Positions 30,465 to 43,545 of a stretch of DNA of 64,000 nt are shown here, one piece after another. The number at the start of each line of letters is the position of its first letter. Position 1 is the first letter of the stretch. Both the position numbers and the translations under genes were made by a program. The notes beneath the pieces were generated by a model. That model ran no database searches. It saw only the letters and a list, made by a program, of their open reading frames with translations, and was not told the DNA's origin. The DNA is from Ixodes scapularis (taxonomy: Eukaryota > Arthropoda > Arachnida > Ixodida > Ixodidae), in NCBI RefSeq assembly GCF_016920785.2, contig NW_024609880.1, positions 65,287,830-65,351,829 on the forward strand, given 5' to 3'.

Positions 30465-30695
30465 GGCGCACCGGAAGGCTGCTTGAAGCTGGTGGTTCCC
30501 GTGCCGTGCTGAATGATGCTGTGCTGCTTCCCAAATTGTTCCGGCGTAGACGTGCACTTTCACGGAACACAGGTGTGCGGCGCACCGAAGAGCTGCCTTC
30601 AAGCTGGTAGTTCCTGTGCCATGCTTTAGGTGATGCTGTGCTGCTTCCGAAATTGTTCCGGCGTAGACGTGCACTTTCACGGAGCACAGGTGTTG
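30465..30695 (+). repeat. Two tandem ~130-bp units
   Basis: GTGCGGCGCACCGGAAGGCT through CACGGAACACAGGT (30465-30573) is repeated as GTGCGGCGCACCGAAGAGCT through CACGGAGCACAGGT (30574-30694). Similarity is high, so this is a recent duplication. No coding role is evident. Confidence 0.7.
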
Positions 30696-31439
30696 CAGTT
30701 GGTATTGATCCCGCTGGTCTGTCGCACGTTTCGTCAACACAAACGTTTCATCCACACTCGTTACGCGAATTGCAAGCTGTACGGACATTTCATCGAGCGT
30801 GTTACGTATACCCAGCTCACGCCGCTTTGTGGCAACAGTCTGCAGTGGCTCATTACCAAAAAAGTGGTCCCACATCCATTTCAGTTCAGCTGGTCCACGG
30901 CAGTCGCCAAACCCCGAAGGAGAGGATTTATTCGGACAGAATGCCACTAAAGCAATGCAGCTTCTTTAGTGGTCAGGATAGACTCTCTTCTGCGAGTTTT
31001 GTTATGTTGTCACGGATCCTTGTTCCAATCCTTTCTTCTACCATTATTCACTATTCTGGAACACTGCAGGTTATGCTCGGCTGTCATTGTATGTTCTGGT
31101 GGATTTGTTGGGTACTTTACCCATAGCCCTTCACTCTGTGTGAACCCGGCGGCTCCTCAGCCGAGTTGCCCGATAATGAGACACGGGTGGCTGACTATCC
31201 TCCGTCTTATACCCCCGGCGAGCCGTAAGCAAAGTCCTAACCCGAGCCTGGCAGAACAACCGCAAGACGAGCGAGTACCACAAGGAGTAACCTCGGAAAT
31301 ACACCACGAAGCACCTGAAATCCGAGCCAGTTGCTGCTACCAGGAAAAACCGCCGGAATTCGGTCTCCTGCCAGAAAATCCGAAGCTGACTAAGCCAACA
31401 ATGACAACCTTGTAGCAGCAAACCGCGTCCCCTCCCACC

Positions 31440-32540
31440 ATTGTTTGAATGCCCGTCGCAAATCACACTCCGACGCTTTTTCACGCAAGCTGTATGAAGA
31501 CGTCAAGGACTGGATTGAACAATATGACAGTGTCGCCCGCCACATTGGGTGGACAGACAACCAGCTCCTGCAGAACCTATACCTCTCGTTAAAGAAACTG
31601 CCGGCGCTGGTCTGAGAACCATGGATCCTCCTTAGCGTCATGGGAAGTTGGCAAGATCGAGCTGAAGCGCGAATTCGTCAGCCAACATCAAAGAGAGAGA
31701 GCCGCATTCTTGGTTCTGTCCAGGACACTGCCCCAACGAGAGCGCCACCGCACTCGTGGAGGGTGTTTTGGGCTTGATCGAGCGCCCACGCCCACGCCGA
31801 CCTTGATGCTACAGAAGACAAGAACCTAAGAATCCCATGCCCTCATGTAAGGGACAACACCTTCGGCAGCCTTGTCCGTAACCCCCCAACAACAGTCGAA
31901 GTGTTCATATCACCGAGGCTTCCAACATTGAATGTGCACTGCATGCCCGAGCCTGTCACTATGAACAACTTCTCGGCGTCTCGACACTGGAGTTGTCCAG
32001 CTGTTACTTCGACGCCAGCCTCCATGGCATCTACGGCATCATCCACGACGTTGTCTGGGAGGAGAACAGGAAGCTATTTCCTGCCATCAGTTGCCCGGCT
32101 TTTATTTTGATTGCCGAGATTGTTTCGGAACAAGTTTGACAGGTATTTCAACCAAGACTTCTGCGAGCGAAGCGGCATTTGACAAACCAAGGGCAACTTA
32201 CCCCACAGTGGCACAACGGCCGCCACCGGTTGCCCCTTAGTATTCAATGCCAATTCAGTGAGACACTCCAATGCCGAAGCATTCCCGACATTGTGTGTAG
32301 GTCTGTGCTCAACAAAGTATACCGAGGAAAACGTAGGTGATGCGAATGGCTGACCAAAAACCACTTTGCTACCACTGCATGAAGCCGACCATGTCTACCA
32401 AAGCTGCCCGTACCAATGGATTGGTCTGCGAGGGTTCGTGCCGAACGACCCTCAGTCACGTCTCGAGGAGCGACCACGGGAGATTAAGGATTACCTTCGG
32501 CGACCTTTGTCCCTGATGCCGAAGGTGCTGAATCGAAGAT
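31440..32540 (+). pseudogene. Decayed Ty3/Gypsy gag, second lineage copy
   Basis: Read across frames this follows the gag of the element at 6579-7778. FSRKLYEDVKDWIEQYDSV lies at about 31480-31530 (compare DDWLEQFERV), then NQLLQNLYLSLK (about 31560-31600), with ENHGSSLASWE in another frame (compare ENQERLLITWDSF). The decayed central part runs to about 32300. At 32360-32500 a zinc-knuckle remnant, PLCYHC...HVYQSCPYQ, is followed by IGLRGFVPNDPQSRLEERPR, clearly the same C-terminal segment as PYRRLGLRGFSSDAPRPRVG in the intact copy. There are many stops and frameshifts. No LTRs are visible nearby. It is an older relative of the intact element. Confidence 0.7.
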
Positions 32541-32559
32541 GCTGAATGCCTGATTACCC

Positions 32560-34790
32560 CGAAGCTCCTGATGTCTATGACCTCAACGAGATGTAAGCAC
32601 GACAAAGAAGGTGAGCGGCAATGCAGTGAAAGTGGATTTTTGGTGTCCGTTGTCGTCCAAGGACAATACCTAAAAATTTGCTGACACCAATTATCTGTGT
32701 CCACTCCACGAAGCACACAATTTCCAACTTTGAGGGAGAATGCCCCTGAGTGACTTGAAGGAATAGAATGGTTGGTTGCTCCCAAAAGTGAACTGCAAGC
32801 ATCACCAGACTTGGATAGCAAACAAACATTGTTGCCAGCTATCAAGTCAACGGTACAGCAAAAGGCACAGCCACGTAAGCAATAAATGCCCGAGCTTGCT
32901 GCATTGATGCAGAAAACTACCAGGAAAACTTTCGGATTAGAAGCCAGCCCTGCAGCTTCAGTGCATCAGACGTCAGTGGCTGCACATGACGTATGATTAC
33001 AAGACAGCATCAGTCGGTCAAAGTTGCCACTTGACCAAACTGAACACTGACGTGCCAGGAGCGTCATCCGACAACAAGGTCCACAGGTACTACGACTGAA
33101 CGTCTGACACGAGACTGTCGTAGAAAGAACTCGTTATGGAACCAGTTACTAAGAATCAATAATTATGTAATCGAGTAGAAATAAACATATTTGATACACT
33201 AACCAGATAAACATATTTCCGCTTGCCTTCACGCCTTGAGAGTCTATACACCGAGAATTGTGTTCAATGCACGCTCTGGACCTTACGAGGACACTAGCAT
33301 CTCTGACCCTTCAATATTAATGAATGGGACATACCAGACTGGCAGACTTCTTGCATGGGGTTGCACTCGTTCAACCTTTCCTGAACATGTGGTGCGTCCG
33401 AAAACCAACTCCAGTGATGTGAAAATGTTATTTATTAATTTATTCCCTCCAGGGTCCTTCGTTGGCAATGCAGAGGGGATACTTAAAACTACACACATGA
33501 TAATAACATTAAAGCACACTGCTTTAACTTGTTAATTGGAAAACAAACACCTCTAAGCAAATAGTTTAATAGTATGTAGTATGTGTTGATGCATTGGTAT
33601 ATAGCATGTCACTTCCTATATGTATGACACAATAGACCCTTTGCAGAACCCCATCAAGCAACACAACTGTCACCATTTTTTTCGGCGTAAAGCACACGAA
33701 TGGGCCCCAGTTCACGTCGAGCGCTAATGCAGCCTTCGAGTCCAATAGGTGCTGAGCCGAATTCACAGGGATGGCGGACATAACATTCTTGTCGAACTAA
33801 TGCCCAAAGTATGAAAGCCTGGGGTAATTAGATTAGTAGCTACTGTAATTTGTTTCAGCAGAATTTGGCAGATGGCAAAGGCTACAGTCTCGGTGAGTCA
33901 ATACACACGTTGGAGAGAGGAACATGACAACATGTCATCAGAGTGCTCGTCTGCACAGATTTGTCACACACCTTCGCTCCGTCTCTCTGATTGGCTCGAG
34001 GGGGCTGTGGCGGTTGGCCTTTTCCAAGTTACGGTGATACGAAGTATAGGCAGCCCACACTTTTGAAAAGAGTCTATTGAAAAGACCGAAATAAATGGTA
34101 GTCAACATTCTTCAACAACACTGCTCTCCAGGCAAGGGTGAACACAAATATGAATCATATTATCCAGGTAATTAGAACAATTAAATAATTGACCGACTAA
34201 TACAATGCACTCTTGATGGAAAAGAGTATTGCTGCAATAAATCCTACGAAAGAGAAAAAGTATGCAGTTAATGTATGCATGCACCAAAACAGTTGTTCTA
34301 CAGCAAGTCGAATAGCTTTGAAGCAGGTGCCTGCGACGATTTATTCTTCCCCACACTCAAAAAAAACGTCATCCTCGTAGCTGAAAATAAGTGCACTTCG
34401 CACTCACACACAAAAAAAGGAAGAAAAACGATCGAATGTAAATCGTGGATTAGCACAAAAGGTAAAAATCGCAGGAGCTTCCTTGCTAAAAGTTGCTATG
34501 GTTGTTCGGTGACGGAGGGCTGAAACAACTTCCCCTAGGCCCTAACGCGACGCATACATTTCGCGTAGATTCTCAGATATTTCAACGTTCAAACAAAACT
34601 AAGAGAATGCGAAAATTTAATGTTAAAAGCGCTCAAAAGTTCTATCGATCCTCGAACACATCCCGGAATCCGAGCACCGGTACGGCGATGCAGAGCTGAT
34701 GCTGTCTCACAGGCGTTAATATCCAGATGATCCAGAGCGATCTTGCGTAAAAACGGTATAAAGTCTCATTCCCTCATATTTTCACATTAT
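32560..34790. other. Stretch without recognisable gene
   Basis: The first 500 bases may be decayed pol-like sequence continuing from the gag relic, but I find no protease or reverse transcriptase motif. From 33150 on it is AT-rich. Frames at 33236-33535 and 32456-32845 have no known features. Confidence 0.4.
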
Positions 34791-34794
34791 ACAT

Positions 34795-35045
34795 GCGTCA
34801 GCCAGCACGAAGAAGCCCGAAGTCGTCGGAAAGCAGCTGCACATCACGGCTACCGCGCACCGAACAAACTCGCGTCCGCCAGCTATGGGCGCTGCCATCT
34901 TACCTGTGACGTCACGGCTCTTGGGAGGTCACGTGACGAGTGGTCACATTTGCGTACAACATCGCGGCAACCGGGGGGGTGCCACTTCCGAACTTCCGGT
35001 TTATCACTCTAAGCCCCTTAACCTCGTTGCCTTCGATACAATTCA
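34795..35045 (-). repeat. Inverted copy of the 29835-30060 repeat
   Basis: On the minus strand the same blocks appear in order: GAGGTTAAGGGGCTTAGAG, TTGTACGCAAATGTGACCAC, GCCGTGACGTCACAGGTAAG and ATGGCAGCGCCCAT. Confidence 0.6.
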
Positions 35046-35164
35046 CGCTTACAAGTTTCCGCCAACCAGTGATGTGGAAACGCGCAAGACACGTGCCACG
35101 AGCGGGTGCTCCGCCGCCGTTCGCTTTCCATTTCCGCTCATTTCAGTGCTGCTCTTCGCTTGAT

Positions 35165-35420
35165 ATTATTAGCGCCGAGATGTTTTGGTGGCGCCCTTTT
35201 ATGGTTTCCATCCGTGACGTCACGACTGGGATTTGCCTCGCCGTGACGTCACCAGTTGTTATCCTGGCAACTTACCATCGCGTGCGACGACGAGTTCTGT
35301 GGTGTGTTTAAAAAGCGCAGTGGAAGCTAGGAGCCATCGCAATCCGAAACTACCACCGTCAAAGTTGACAATCTGACAATGCTCATATGCCCATGGTTTG
35401 GCCAATCGTGGAAAGCTGAC
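35165..35420 (+). repeat. Dispersed repeat, GGTGGCGCC family, copy 1
   Basis: Starts near GCGCCGAGATGTTTTGGTGG, contains TCCGTGACGTCACGAC and the block CACCGTCAAAGTTGACAATC, and ends near TTGGCCAATCGTGGAAAGC. The next copy is at 35708-35990. Confidence 0.6.
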
Positions 35421-35585
35421 CGCAGCGACGCTTTTGGTCGCGCACATCGGACACGTACGGACCTCGTTTACGGGCGCATTCGACGATACTTGTAAAATAA
35501 ACGCAAACACATCGGTGGGGCTAGTGCCGGGGCTTCCTGCGCGGTTTGCTGAGGGTGACGACATCTGGACATTGCGTCCCAATAA

Positions 35586-35662
35586 CTTGTGTGCGTGTGT
35601 GCGTCTGTGTGTGTGTATGTGTGCAGGCGTGTATGTGTGTGTCTGTGTGTGTGTCTGTTCTG
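35586..35662. repeat. (GT)n microsatellite
   Basis: Imperfect GT/GTGTAT/GTCT repeats of about 75 bases lie between two dispersed-repeat copies. The cysteine/valine-rich and threonine/histidine-rich frames here are composition artefacts. Confidence 0.85.
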
Positions 35663-35707
35663 AACCGCGTGAAAGAGCGTGTCCCTGCGCGCGCTCGTGG
35701 CGCTGAC

Positions 35708-35990
35708 TGCGCTATTGGCGGCAAGATGTTTCGGTGGCGCCCTCCTGTGGTTCCTTCTTCTGAAATAATTACCTTGCGAACAACAAGTTCGATGATGTTT
35801 AAAAAAAAAAAAAAAAAGAAACATGGTGGAAGTTTGAAATTATTGCGCTCTAAAACCAACGCTGCATTACTCCTATTTCCGTCGATGGGAAAACCTTTGT
35901 TGACGTCATAGTCAGCATTCGGCCAATCGTGGAAGGCCGACCGCTGCGACGCTTTCGATCGCTCACGTCGCCAATATACTGCACCATTTT
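35708..35990 (+). repeat. Dispersed repeat, GGTGGCGCC family, copy 2
   Basis: GCTATTGGCGGCAAGATGTT, GGTGGCGCCCTCCTGTGGTT, ACAACAAGTTCGATGATG and ATTCGGCCAATCGTGGAAGG occur in the same order as in the copy at 40523-40800. A poly-A of about 17 bases lies in the middle. Confidence 0.65.
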
Positions 35991-36059
35991 GGTCTTGACA
36001 ATTCCTTTGTATTTTCCCCGTGAGCGCGTGCTGTTGGCGTGCTGTAGACATCAACCTAA

Positions 36060-36350
36060 ATGAAAGGACATTGAGGCCTCCCAGCCGGGGTCACATTGCT
36101 CATACATCATACAAAAGACGCTCTGCAAACTCAAGTCACCGCAAATATATGGGGTTCGAATGCCGCGTATGCCAAGTTTTCTTCCTGAACTCGTTGCCAC
36201 GCGGCATTCGAAGCACACAGATTTCGCTGTCACTCGCGTTTGAATTTGCATGCAGACTGCCTTTTGTACGATGTATAAGCACTCTGTAGACACTGTCTCA
36301 GGCCTTCCTTGTGTGACGTCACATTGGTCATACAAAAACTGCCTGCAGTC
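36060..36350. repeat. Inverted-repeat segment with TTCGAATGCCGCG arms
   Basis: GGTTCGAATGCCGCGT (36150-36166) and CGCGGCATTCGAAGC (about 36199-36214) are inverted around a 33-base loop. The flanking CATACATCATACAAAAGACG recurs at 48676 as CATGCATCATACAAAAGACA, so a repeat family is present. Confidence 0.45.
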
Positions 36351-36359
36351 ATGCTCTAA

Positions 36360-37237
36360 GCGTTTACGTATGCAAAACGTTTAATTTCATTCAAGCTTTA
36401 TTTCTTTTTGGTTGGAGGGCGAGAGATAGACGAATGCCTGTCTTCATTATGGATTTATCAGGCACGGCGGACATTAGATGAGGGGATGCTCGTCAGGGTA
36501 AGTTGGCTAGTCATCTCAAATCCGTTAATTAGCTTTTTTTTATATTGCTTTTAGAGGTCATGTTGCCATTGCGGTATTTACGATAACTACTATTAGCGGG
36601 CAGATCAAATTTAAATGATTGACGAAAAAGTATAATGGTCTTTAAAAAATTAACCGATCAATTTTTCACGTTTTTTTTTCTCAAGATTTAATTAAAAAAA
36701 AAAACGCCTCAAGGCTTTTTTTTTGTTTTGTTTCACAATGACGTTTGGAAGAGAAACACGGCCGTTTCAATCGTGTCGTCCCTATCTCGGCTGCAGCGTG
36801 TCCTCGGGGGGTGCGCCGCAACGACGCAAGTGACCACGTGACTATAAAACGACTAAAGCCAATAATTAAAAAATAATAATAATTAGTTCAATATTCGGAT
36901 AATGCTGACGATTATCTCTTCATCTAATGTCCACCGAGCCTGAAAAATACGTGGCGAAGACTGTACTGGTCAAACTCATTCCCACCAATTTCTTTTAAAA
37001 TAATCTTTCCGGAAAGAAAAAAATAAACACCCAGTACGACCATATGAAGCAAACGTGCTTGGAACATTCTCGTGTCGTATGTGCAGACAATTCTATCATC
37101 ACGTCTGAAGAGAAACTCCGCAGACATGTAAGATATGATAGCGCGGAAAAAGATAAGACTGATATTTACGGTTTTTGACATTCATGTTATTTTTTCACTT
37201 TTTTTAAAGATACTTGTATATTACTCTAAACGTAACC

Positions 37238-37268
<31 letters not shown>

Positions 37269-39380
37269 TCCCGATAGGGAAGGGGAAACAGATACATGGT
37301 ACTTTGCCAGCGACGCGGGAGAACGACGCAGTAATTATTAGTTGTTGTTTTTTTTCAGTATACTTTTAGATGTGATCATAGATACATTCCAGATTGTCAA
37401 ATACGTGCATCACCCGTTGCAGGTATTGGTATTATCCGAAATAATGCAAAAGAGCATTTCTGATTAGCTTCTAGACTTATGAATGCCCAAAAGTCGGCTT
37501 GGCCCTGATAGAGTCTCAAACATATTCTCAAGAAACTACGCAGAATAACGTTTCCTTTAACTAATTGAACAGACCCACAACCTAAGTCCATGCACCGACA
37601 AAGGCGGGCCGGTATCGATGTATAGGGTTCTTGTATTTTGCCATGGCCTTCGATCGTGTTTCTCGCCCAAAGTTACTTCATAAACTCAAGTGAATTTTTA
37701 ACGACAATCAGTTCTGACAAGTTCCTGCCATTGAATAATACTATTTCAGAAACGCATCACTTATAACAGCAGTGCCCGAGGATTTTAAGATGGAGTCAAA
37801 ATTAAATTTCCTGCCTATGATACAACTACCTATTCAGAAATACAAACATCCGATGACCCGAAGAAAAAAAATTAACATTTAGAAAAATTGACGCGCTGGT
37901 TTGATGGTTTGCGAACAGAAATAGACTAACTTTGTAGATGAATATAACGCGGGGAAAGCTCTCAGCACGGTTAATCTGTCGAGGATATTCTATTAAAAAA
38001 ATGTCCTCTGGTACCAATGCCTACAAAATCGTTTGCAATCGAATCCGAACTGGAATGCACACGTTTCCAATAAAACGCCGAGAAAGCTTTGGACTCATAG
38101 GTGGAAGTTGGAATTTGCCGGTCAAGAGCTCCAGTGTACAGTATACATAAGTAACTGATATCATCAACGATTGAATATTCGAGGCCATTTCGGGAGCTGT
38201 TCACGCTACGAGACATTTACAAAATTGAACGTATTCAAAGCAAAACTGACCGATTTATTTTCAATCGCTATCTCCCTACTGAACTGCGCTGAAAACCTTC
38301 TGCCTATAAGTACCAGGATGATATCAACTCGGATGAAGTCTTATTTTTACTGGCTACATGGTCATTATCTTATTGGTATTCACAAATATGTTACGTTGTC
38401 AAGCTGCGATAATGCAGCTAGAACGAAACACGACAAATCCATTAAACCTTATCGTAGAAACACAAGCCCTTTTAGTAACGCTTTGCTTTGTTAATTGAAT
38501 TGACGAATGAAAATCTATATCGGAACCGCTGTAAATAGTTCAAATGTGTCTGCTTTGCCCGATAATATTTGATTACTTTAGGGGTTTCAACGTTATTGCG
38601 CATCTGCTTTTGTGACAGAGTTTATATAACAAGAACATAAGTTATATAAACTAATCCTCATATTTACGAATAGAGAGTGATAAAACATGTGAGCTCCGTC
38701 GGATAAAACGAACCCTACTACTGGTAGATCATCACCTAATATCTAACATCATGGAGAGAGTGCAGGTTGGCTAAAGAGACCGCCACCCTAGTGATCGCGT
38801 TATAAAATTTTAAAACGGCGCGAATTGGACCGAGATAAGTGCTGCTTCTTCAGCATACTTTCGACGAGTGAAGTACCGGGTGTTTGTAATAAAAGCAAAC
38901 AGTGTTCTAATCACAAAAATAAACTACCAACGCCTCGCCGTACGATGTCAATCATAGCCCAGGTATCGCTATATCGGTTGGGATCAAATGACAAAGTTTC
39001 AGCACTTACGACTCTTATCTGATTCCAAAGTTATTAATGATTTTGAGAAATTGTAGTAAAAGAAATGACAGCTAGGGGATGTGAATTGCGTCTGCTACTG
39101 GGAACCAAGTCTCACCTCCTCATTCAAAATTTAATAAAATTGATTATAACTTTTTAGTCTTATAGCAAAAAGTTCTGACACTTTGACATCTTACCAGAAC
39201 CGCTAAAGCTACCTTTTGACAGAGACTGAGCGTTCGAGATATGAGTAGTTTATTTTTGTGGTGAGAAAAAAACACAGTTTTCTTTTTACGTGATACGACA
39301 AAGAACCTTGTCCCCCTACTTCAAAACAAATGTTCGAATCTCAAGCGTAGTACGACAATGTTCATGGGGAGTAAAGGAAT
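36360..39380. other. AT-rich stretch without recognisable gene
   Basis: Three kilobases of AT-rich DNA with scattered short frames, none with known motifs. An (AT)n tract of about 28 bases lies at 37240-37268. Confidence 0.5.
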
Positions 39381-39384
39381 TTCA

Positions 39385-39935
39385 GTAGAAAAAAGAACCT
39401 TGCTTTTTAAAACCGAATAATTGAACTATGCATCGCAGAAGGCTCAACCTCCATGAGAATGTGAAGCTAGCGGACAGGATAGAACGCGAGAGTTTGAGGA
39501 CATGACAGTGCTTGGAATAAAATATAATTAAGAAAATATAAATTTTTTTTTTGAGCCATGACGTGATAATTTAATATTTTCAAAACAAGAAATTATATTG
39601 TGAGCTTTCGTGGGATTTATATCAGTAAAAACACTATTCGGCAAGAAAGAGAATATTGTTTTCTTTATTGCTGACAACTTGCTTTCACTGCAATAGATGC
39701 GACAGGCGCCCACAATGTCATATTTTGTTTTAACGACATTAGGGTTGAGTGGACGTCGGCTCAGGGAGAAATTTTGTCTTTCTCATTTATCTTTTGATTC
39801 AGGTAACGTCATGTACTCAAACTTTCGCGTTTTATCCAAACCGCTAGCGTCGCATTCTCATGGAGTTTGAGCTTTCTGCGTTGCATAGTTTATTTACCCA
39901 GGCCAAAAAACACGGTTCTCTTTTCTCGTTAACGC
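39385..39935. mobile_element. TIR element with ~50-bp well-matched arms
   Basis: TGAACTATGCATCGCAGAAG...CCATGAGAATGTGAAGCTAG (39422-39474) is complementary to 39842-39893 with few mismatches, and weaker similarity extends outward to 39385 and 39935. The interior is AT-rich and non-coding. A further direct copy of the right outer part (TAGTTTATTT...AAAAAAACAC) lies at about 39245-39290. Confidence 0.55.
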
Positions 39936-40522
39936 CCTGTATAACCGAATACGTGCAATTATTAATATACCAACTTCAGCCAAACAAAGCCGGGCATGAT
40001 GGAATGAATTAAGTGTTATATAGCCACCCTTCGCCCGGAACACGTAATGCTTCGGTGACAATTGCAGGAGTACACTGATCTCACGTGAGATCAGACTGGT
40101 GGCGATCAGTGCATCGAACGACGTTTCATCGATAGATCGTTTCATGGGCACGCAATGTTTCATCGACAGATTGTTTGTCGACTGGTCGACATATATTTTC
40201 ATTGACAACTCAAATTAGTTTTTCGTTGTGTGTGTGTTTTTTGTTTTTTTTGTAATGGGTTATTTGAAGCTTTATTCAAATGGTTTGATTTTGCTTGCGA
40301 ATTCGCAGCTGCGACGTCAGGCACCGAAGCTTCCCCCCGGGCTTTTTCTACTGCACAAGCGACGTTGCTATTGCGAAATTGCAAGTAAAATCGCATCATG
40401 TAAATCAGGCTTCAGACTTTCGCCGCAATGCGGCTTGTACAGGTGGGTCAGGTGGGTTTACAATTTTGTAATGAGCAGCCGCAGACTGTCGCTGAAAAAG
40501 ACGCGTATGCGGCGCTGATGCT

Positions 40523-40800
40523 GTGCTATAATCGGCGAGATGCTTGGGTGGCGCCCTCCTACGGTTACCGCTCGTGACGTCATTACCCTGTGGACAACAA
40601 GCTTGATGGTGTTTGTAATTAGCATGGTGGAAGCTGGAAATCATTGCGCTTTTAAACCAATACTGCCAACACCGTCAAAATCGAAGTTTTTACATTACTC
40701 TTTTTGTCCGTCGATGAGGAGTCCTTTGCTAACGTAAAAGCCAGCATTCGGCCAATCGTGGAGGGCCGACCAGCGCTTTCGATCGGTCACGTCGCCAATA
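40523..40800 (+). repeat. Dispersed repeat, GGTGGCGCC family, copy 3
   Basis: TATAATCGGCGAGATGCTTG, GGTGGCGCCCTCCTACGGTT, GCTCGTGACGTCATTACC, ACAACAAGCTTGATGGTG and ATTCGGCCAATCGTGGAGGG occur in the same order as at 35708-35990. Confidence 0.65.
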
Positions 40801-40984
40801 GCTGTCGGATGAGCGGCGATGCATCGGCGCGGTATCGCCGCTCACCACTGTGTAAAGCACGTCGGCGAAAAGTCGCGTGCACCACTGTGAAACTACATCG
40901 GCGAGAAGTCACATGCAAGCCAGAGCTGCATCAGCGACGTATTCCCGCGCGCCTGCATGTGTGAACCGTCCTTTAACACGCGCC

Positions 40985-43440
40985 CCACTCATATACAACG
41001 TTAGTAGGGACGAAACGGGTGTTTATAAAACGCGTATTCACGAAAAGTGTTCCAAGAAACGTGTTTTCACGAAACAATATGGGACCCAAATCAGACTGGC
41101 CTCTTGGCCGATCTGTTTAGGTTAATGTACTGCATGAGATTATGTGGACCCTAGACAGCACTCGGTGAAGGTCACATGCCTTGACTAGGATGTCTAATAA
41201 AAGATGGGACAAGTTCCGCAAGCAGCGTATTGCGCTCCACAAGAACGTACACTGCGCGACCCTGTTAACGCAAACACGGCGTCGGCGGTCTTCTGCACTT
41301 TACTTCGAAAGGGTCACGGCGAGCATGAAACTTTTCCACTTACATTAGTGTCCCAAGTGAGCACCTTCCACCACCAAAGTAGTTTTCATTTCACCCTTTC
41401 AAATAAAAAAATAAAAGCAGAAAAAAAAAAGCGATCACCTGTTCGCGTTGTTAATGTAATAAAAAATGTCCCCGAAAAAAAAAAAAAAAACTACGCACCG
41501 TCGAACTTCGCTTAGCCTTCGCCCGAATATAGCACTGGCGGTAAAATATCAGATGCCAAAGTTTCAAAACTAACCGTTACCTTATTCAAACCCTTTAAGC
41601 GATTTTCGGAGATTTCCAATGGACAAAATGGCGAACGACTAAGATCACGCGACTAAGAAGTTGAATGGCGTCAGCTACGGGAAACGGGCCCCATTTTCAC
41701 ATGGAAAGTTTCAGAACATCTCACTTGTAGATACTGAATAATATAACAGTCAGTTCTAAGAGTATAGCATCTGTTCCGGATCGCTTGTGCCTCTGCGTGA
41801 CGTCGTGCAGCACCGTGCCTCCCCATTGGCTCGTCGTAAGTGTCGCCATAGCAACCCGTACGCCGCACATTGTTGCAGTTGCAGTCGGTCGAACTTGACG
41901 CAGGTGTGTAAATCGCTCCTTGGTGTTCGGTGACGCGTAATTTACTTCTCTCCGTAAAAACAAACTAGAAAAAACACTGTAAACTTCTTTTTTTCGGAGA
42001 TACGTTGCACATTTCCTGCTTTTTCGTAAACTAGATTTTGATCGAACAGGGGCCCCCCAGAATTGCGCAGTTCAGAGAATTACAGACACATTTGTTATGC
42101 AACAGCTATATTTGCGTTAGCGCAAAAAGCGATTTGAGATAAGGCTTACAGCTCCCGTTTCTATACAATTCGAGCCCACGGGCAGATCGTCAAGTATTTA
42201 GTGCCTACACGCGCGGTCTTTACGATACAAAATGCGTTTTCTGTGTCGACAAGCAATGAAAACAATTGCCGCAATACACGATTTACAAACTTTCCAAGCT
42301 CCAATGAACATGGTGGGAATGCAGTCACACGAGTTCTACGCGCATGCCCTGTAGGAAGTATTGAAAATGACTAAAATAAAGCTACGACGAAGAGTGCACG
42401 CGAAACAAAAAGGATTCATTCGCTTGAGACCTTTCCTCGAAAGATCACTGCTGTGGGCGCCAGCAAATGCACCGCGTGCAACCAGTAAAAGAAATAAAAT
42501 TCCAGCATGCTTTTTGGTGTTTAGAAAGTTGCGCCAATGGTTTATTCAAATTTATCAATCACCCACACAAACGAGGCAAAAAAAAAAAGTATAAGAAAGT
42601 ATTCCGAGCACATTCCACGTTAACAAACCGAGCGGAAAAATGGTTTCGCTGCAACACTACCCTTAGTATTTAATTTCACATAGAGATATAGATTTATTTA
42701 TTTTTTAATGTTCGAGTCGTACAGCAGTAATTGCAGTCACGCCAGAGAAAGAGATCGTCTAAACACCGCGGCCACCCTGCGACTACATAAGCGAGGGCAT
42801 GGCATTCACGTTTCTGACCGAGAATGCTCAACGACCGTGCGACTGGATACGTCGGGGCAGAAAGAAGAAACAAAAAAAGAAAATGGTCGCGTCTCTCGCG
42901 CGTTGTGATTATAGTAATGATCTTATTCACGGGCAAATGGATACGTTCTGGGCCGCGTGCGCTTGCTGTAACGAATGTCTGCGGTGATCGGGAACTAATT
43001 CTTTTTCGGGTTTATTGCTTGCTTTATTACTCTTTGTTACTGATATTTTATTCCGCTTCTTTCTTATTCATGGAAATTTCTTCCGCGCTTGAACGCTTAT
43101 GTACACATTTCTAAGCCAAAAGAAAAAAAAAAAAAAGAAGAGATAAATGTTTAATAAATAATTACTTTTGTAAAGGATAAAAAAAAAAACAAAACGAAAG
43201 CCCGGAAATAGCCTTTTCGCACTAAAGCTGTATGTCAGACCGCTCATATCATACTCTCTGCAGACTGTTATGTGACAAGACTGTCATACGAGGGATTGCG
43301 TAATTTATAATCAAATGGAATGCCCAGATGACCAAGTCGTCTTAAAGAGTCTTGACAGGATTTCTGAATAGTGATGATTGGCAAGCGTCTCCTATTAACG
43401 AAAATTGTGCGCATATGACGATAACCAGGAAAAGAAACTC
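40985..43440. other. Stretch without recognisable gene
   Basis: Mostly AT-rich with poly-A runs (41477-41492, 42583-42592). No gene or RNA is recognised. Confidence 0.45.
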
Positions 43441-43449
43441 ACGGAATAT

Positions 43450-43545
43450 TACAGCGCAGCTCTTCGGCGCCCGTTTCCGGCTTGAGCGGCGTCGGCGTCG
43501 CCGTCAGCGTAACCGCGCGTTGCATTATGGGACGTTTACCATAAT
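43450..43545 (+). repeat. Left end of the GCAGCTCTTAGGCGCC MITE family
   Basis: GCAGCTCTTCGGCGCCCGTT through GTAACCGCGCGTTGCATTAT matches the left ends of the elements at 60453 and 60801. The right end is not found nearby, so this is a fragment. Confidence 0.6.

Noticed and set aside
35468..36054. Thr-His and Cys-Val rich frames
   Set aside because: They are produced by the (GT)n microsatellite and poly-A between two dispersed repeats.
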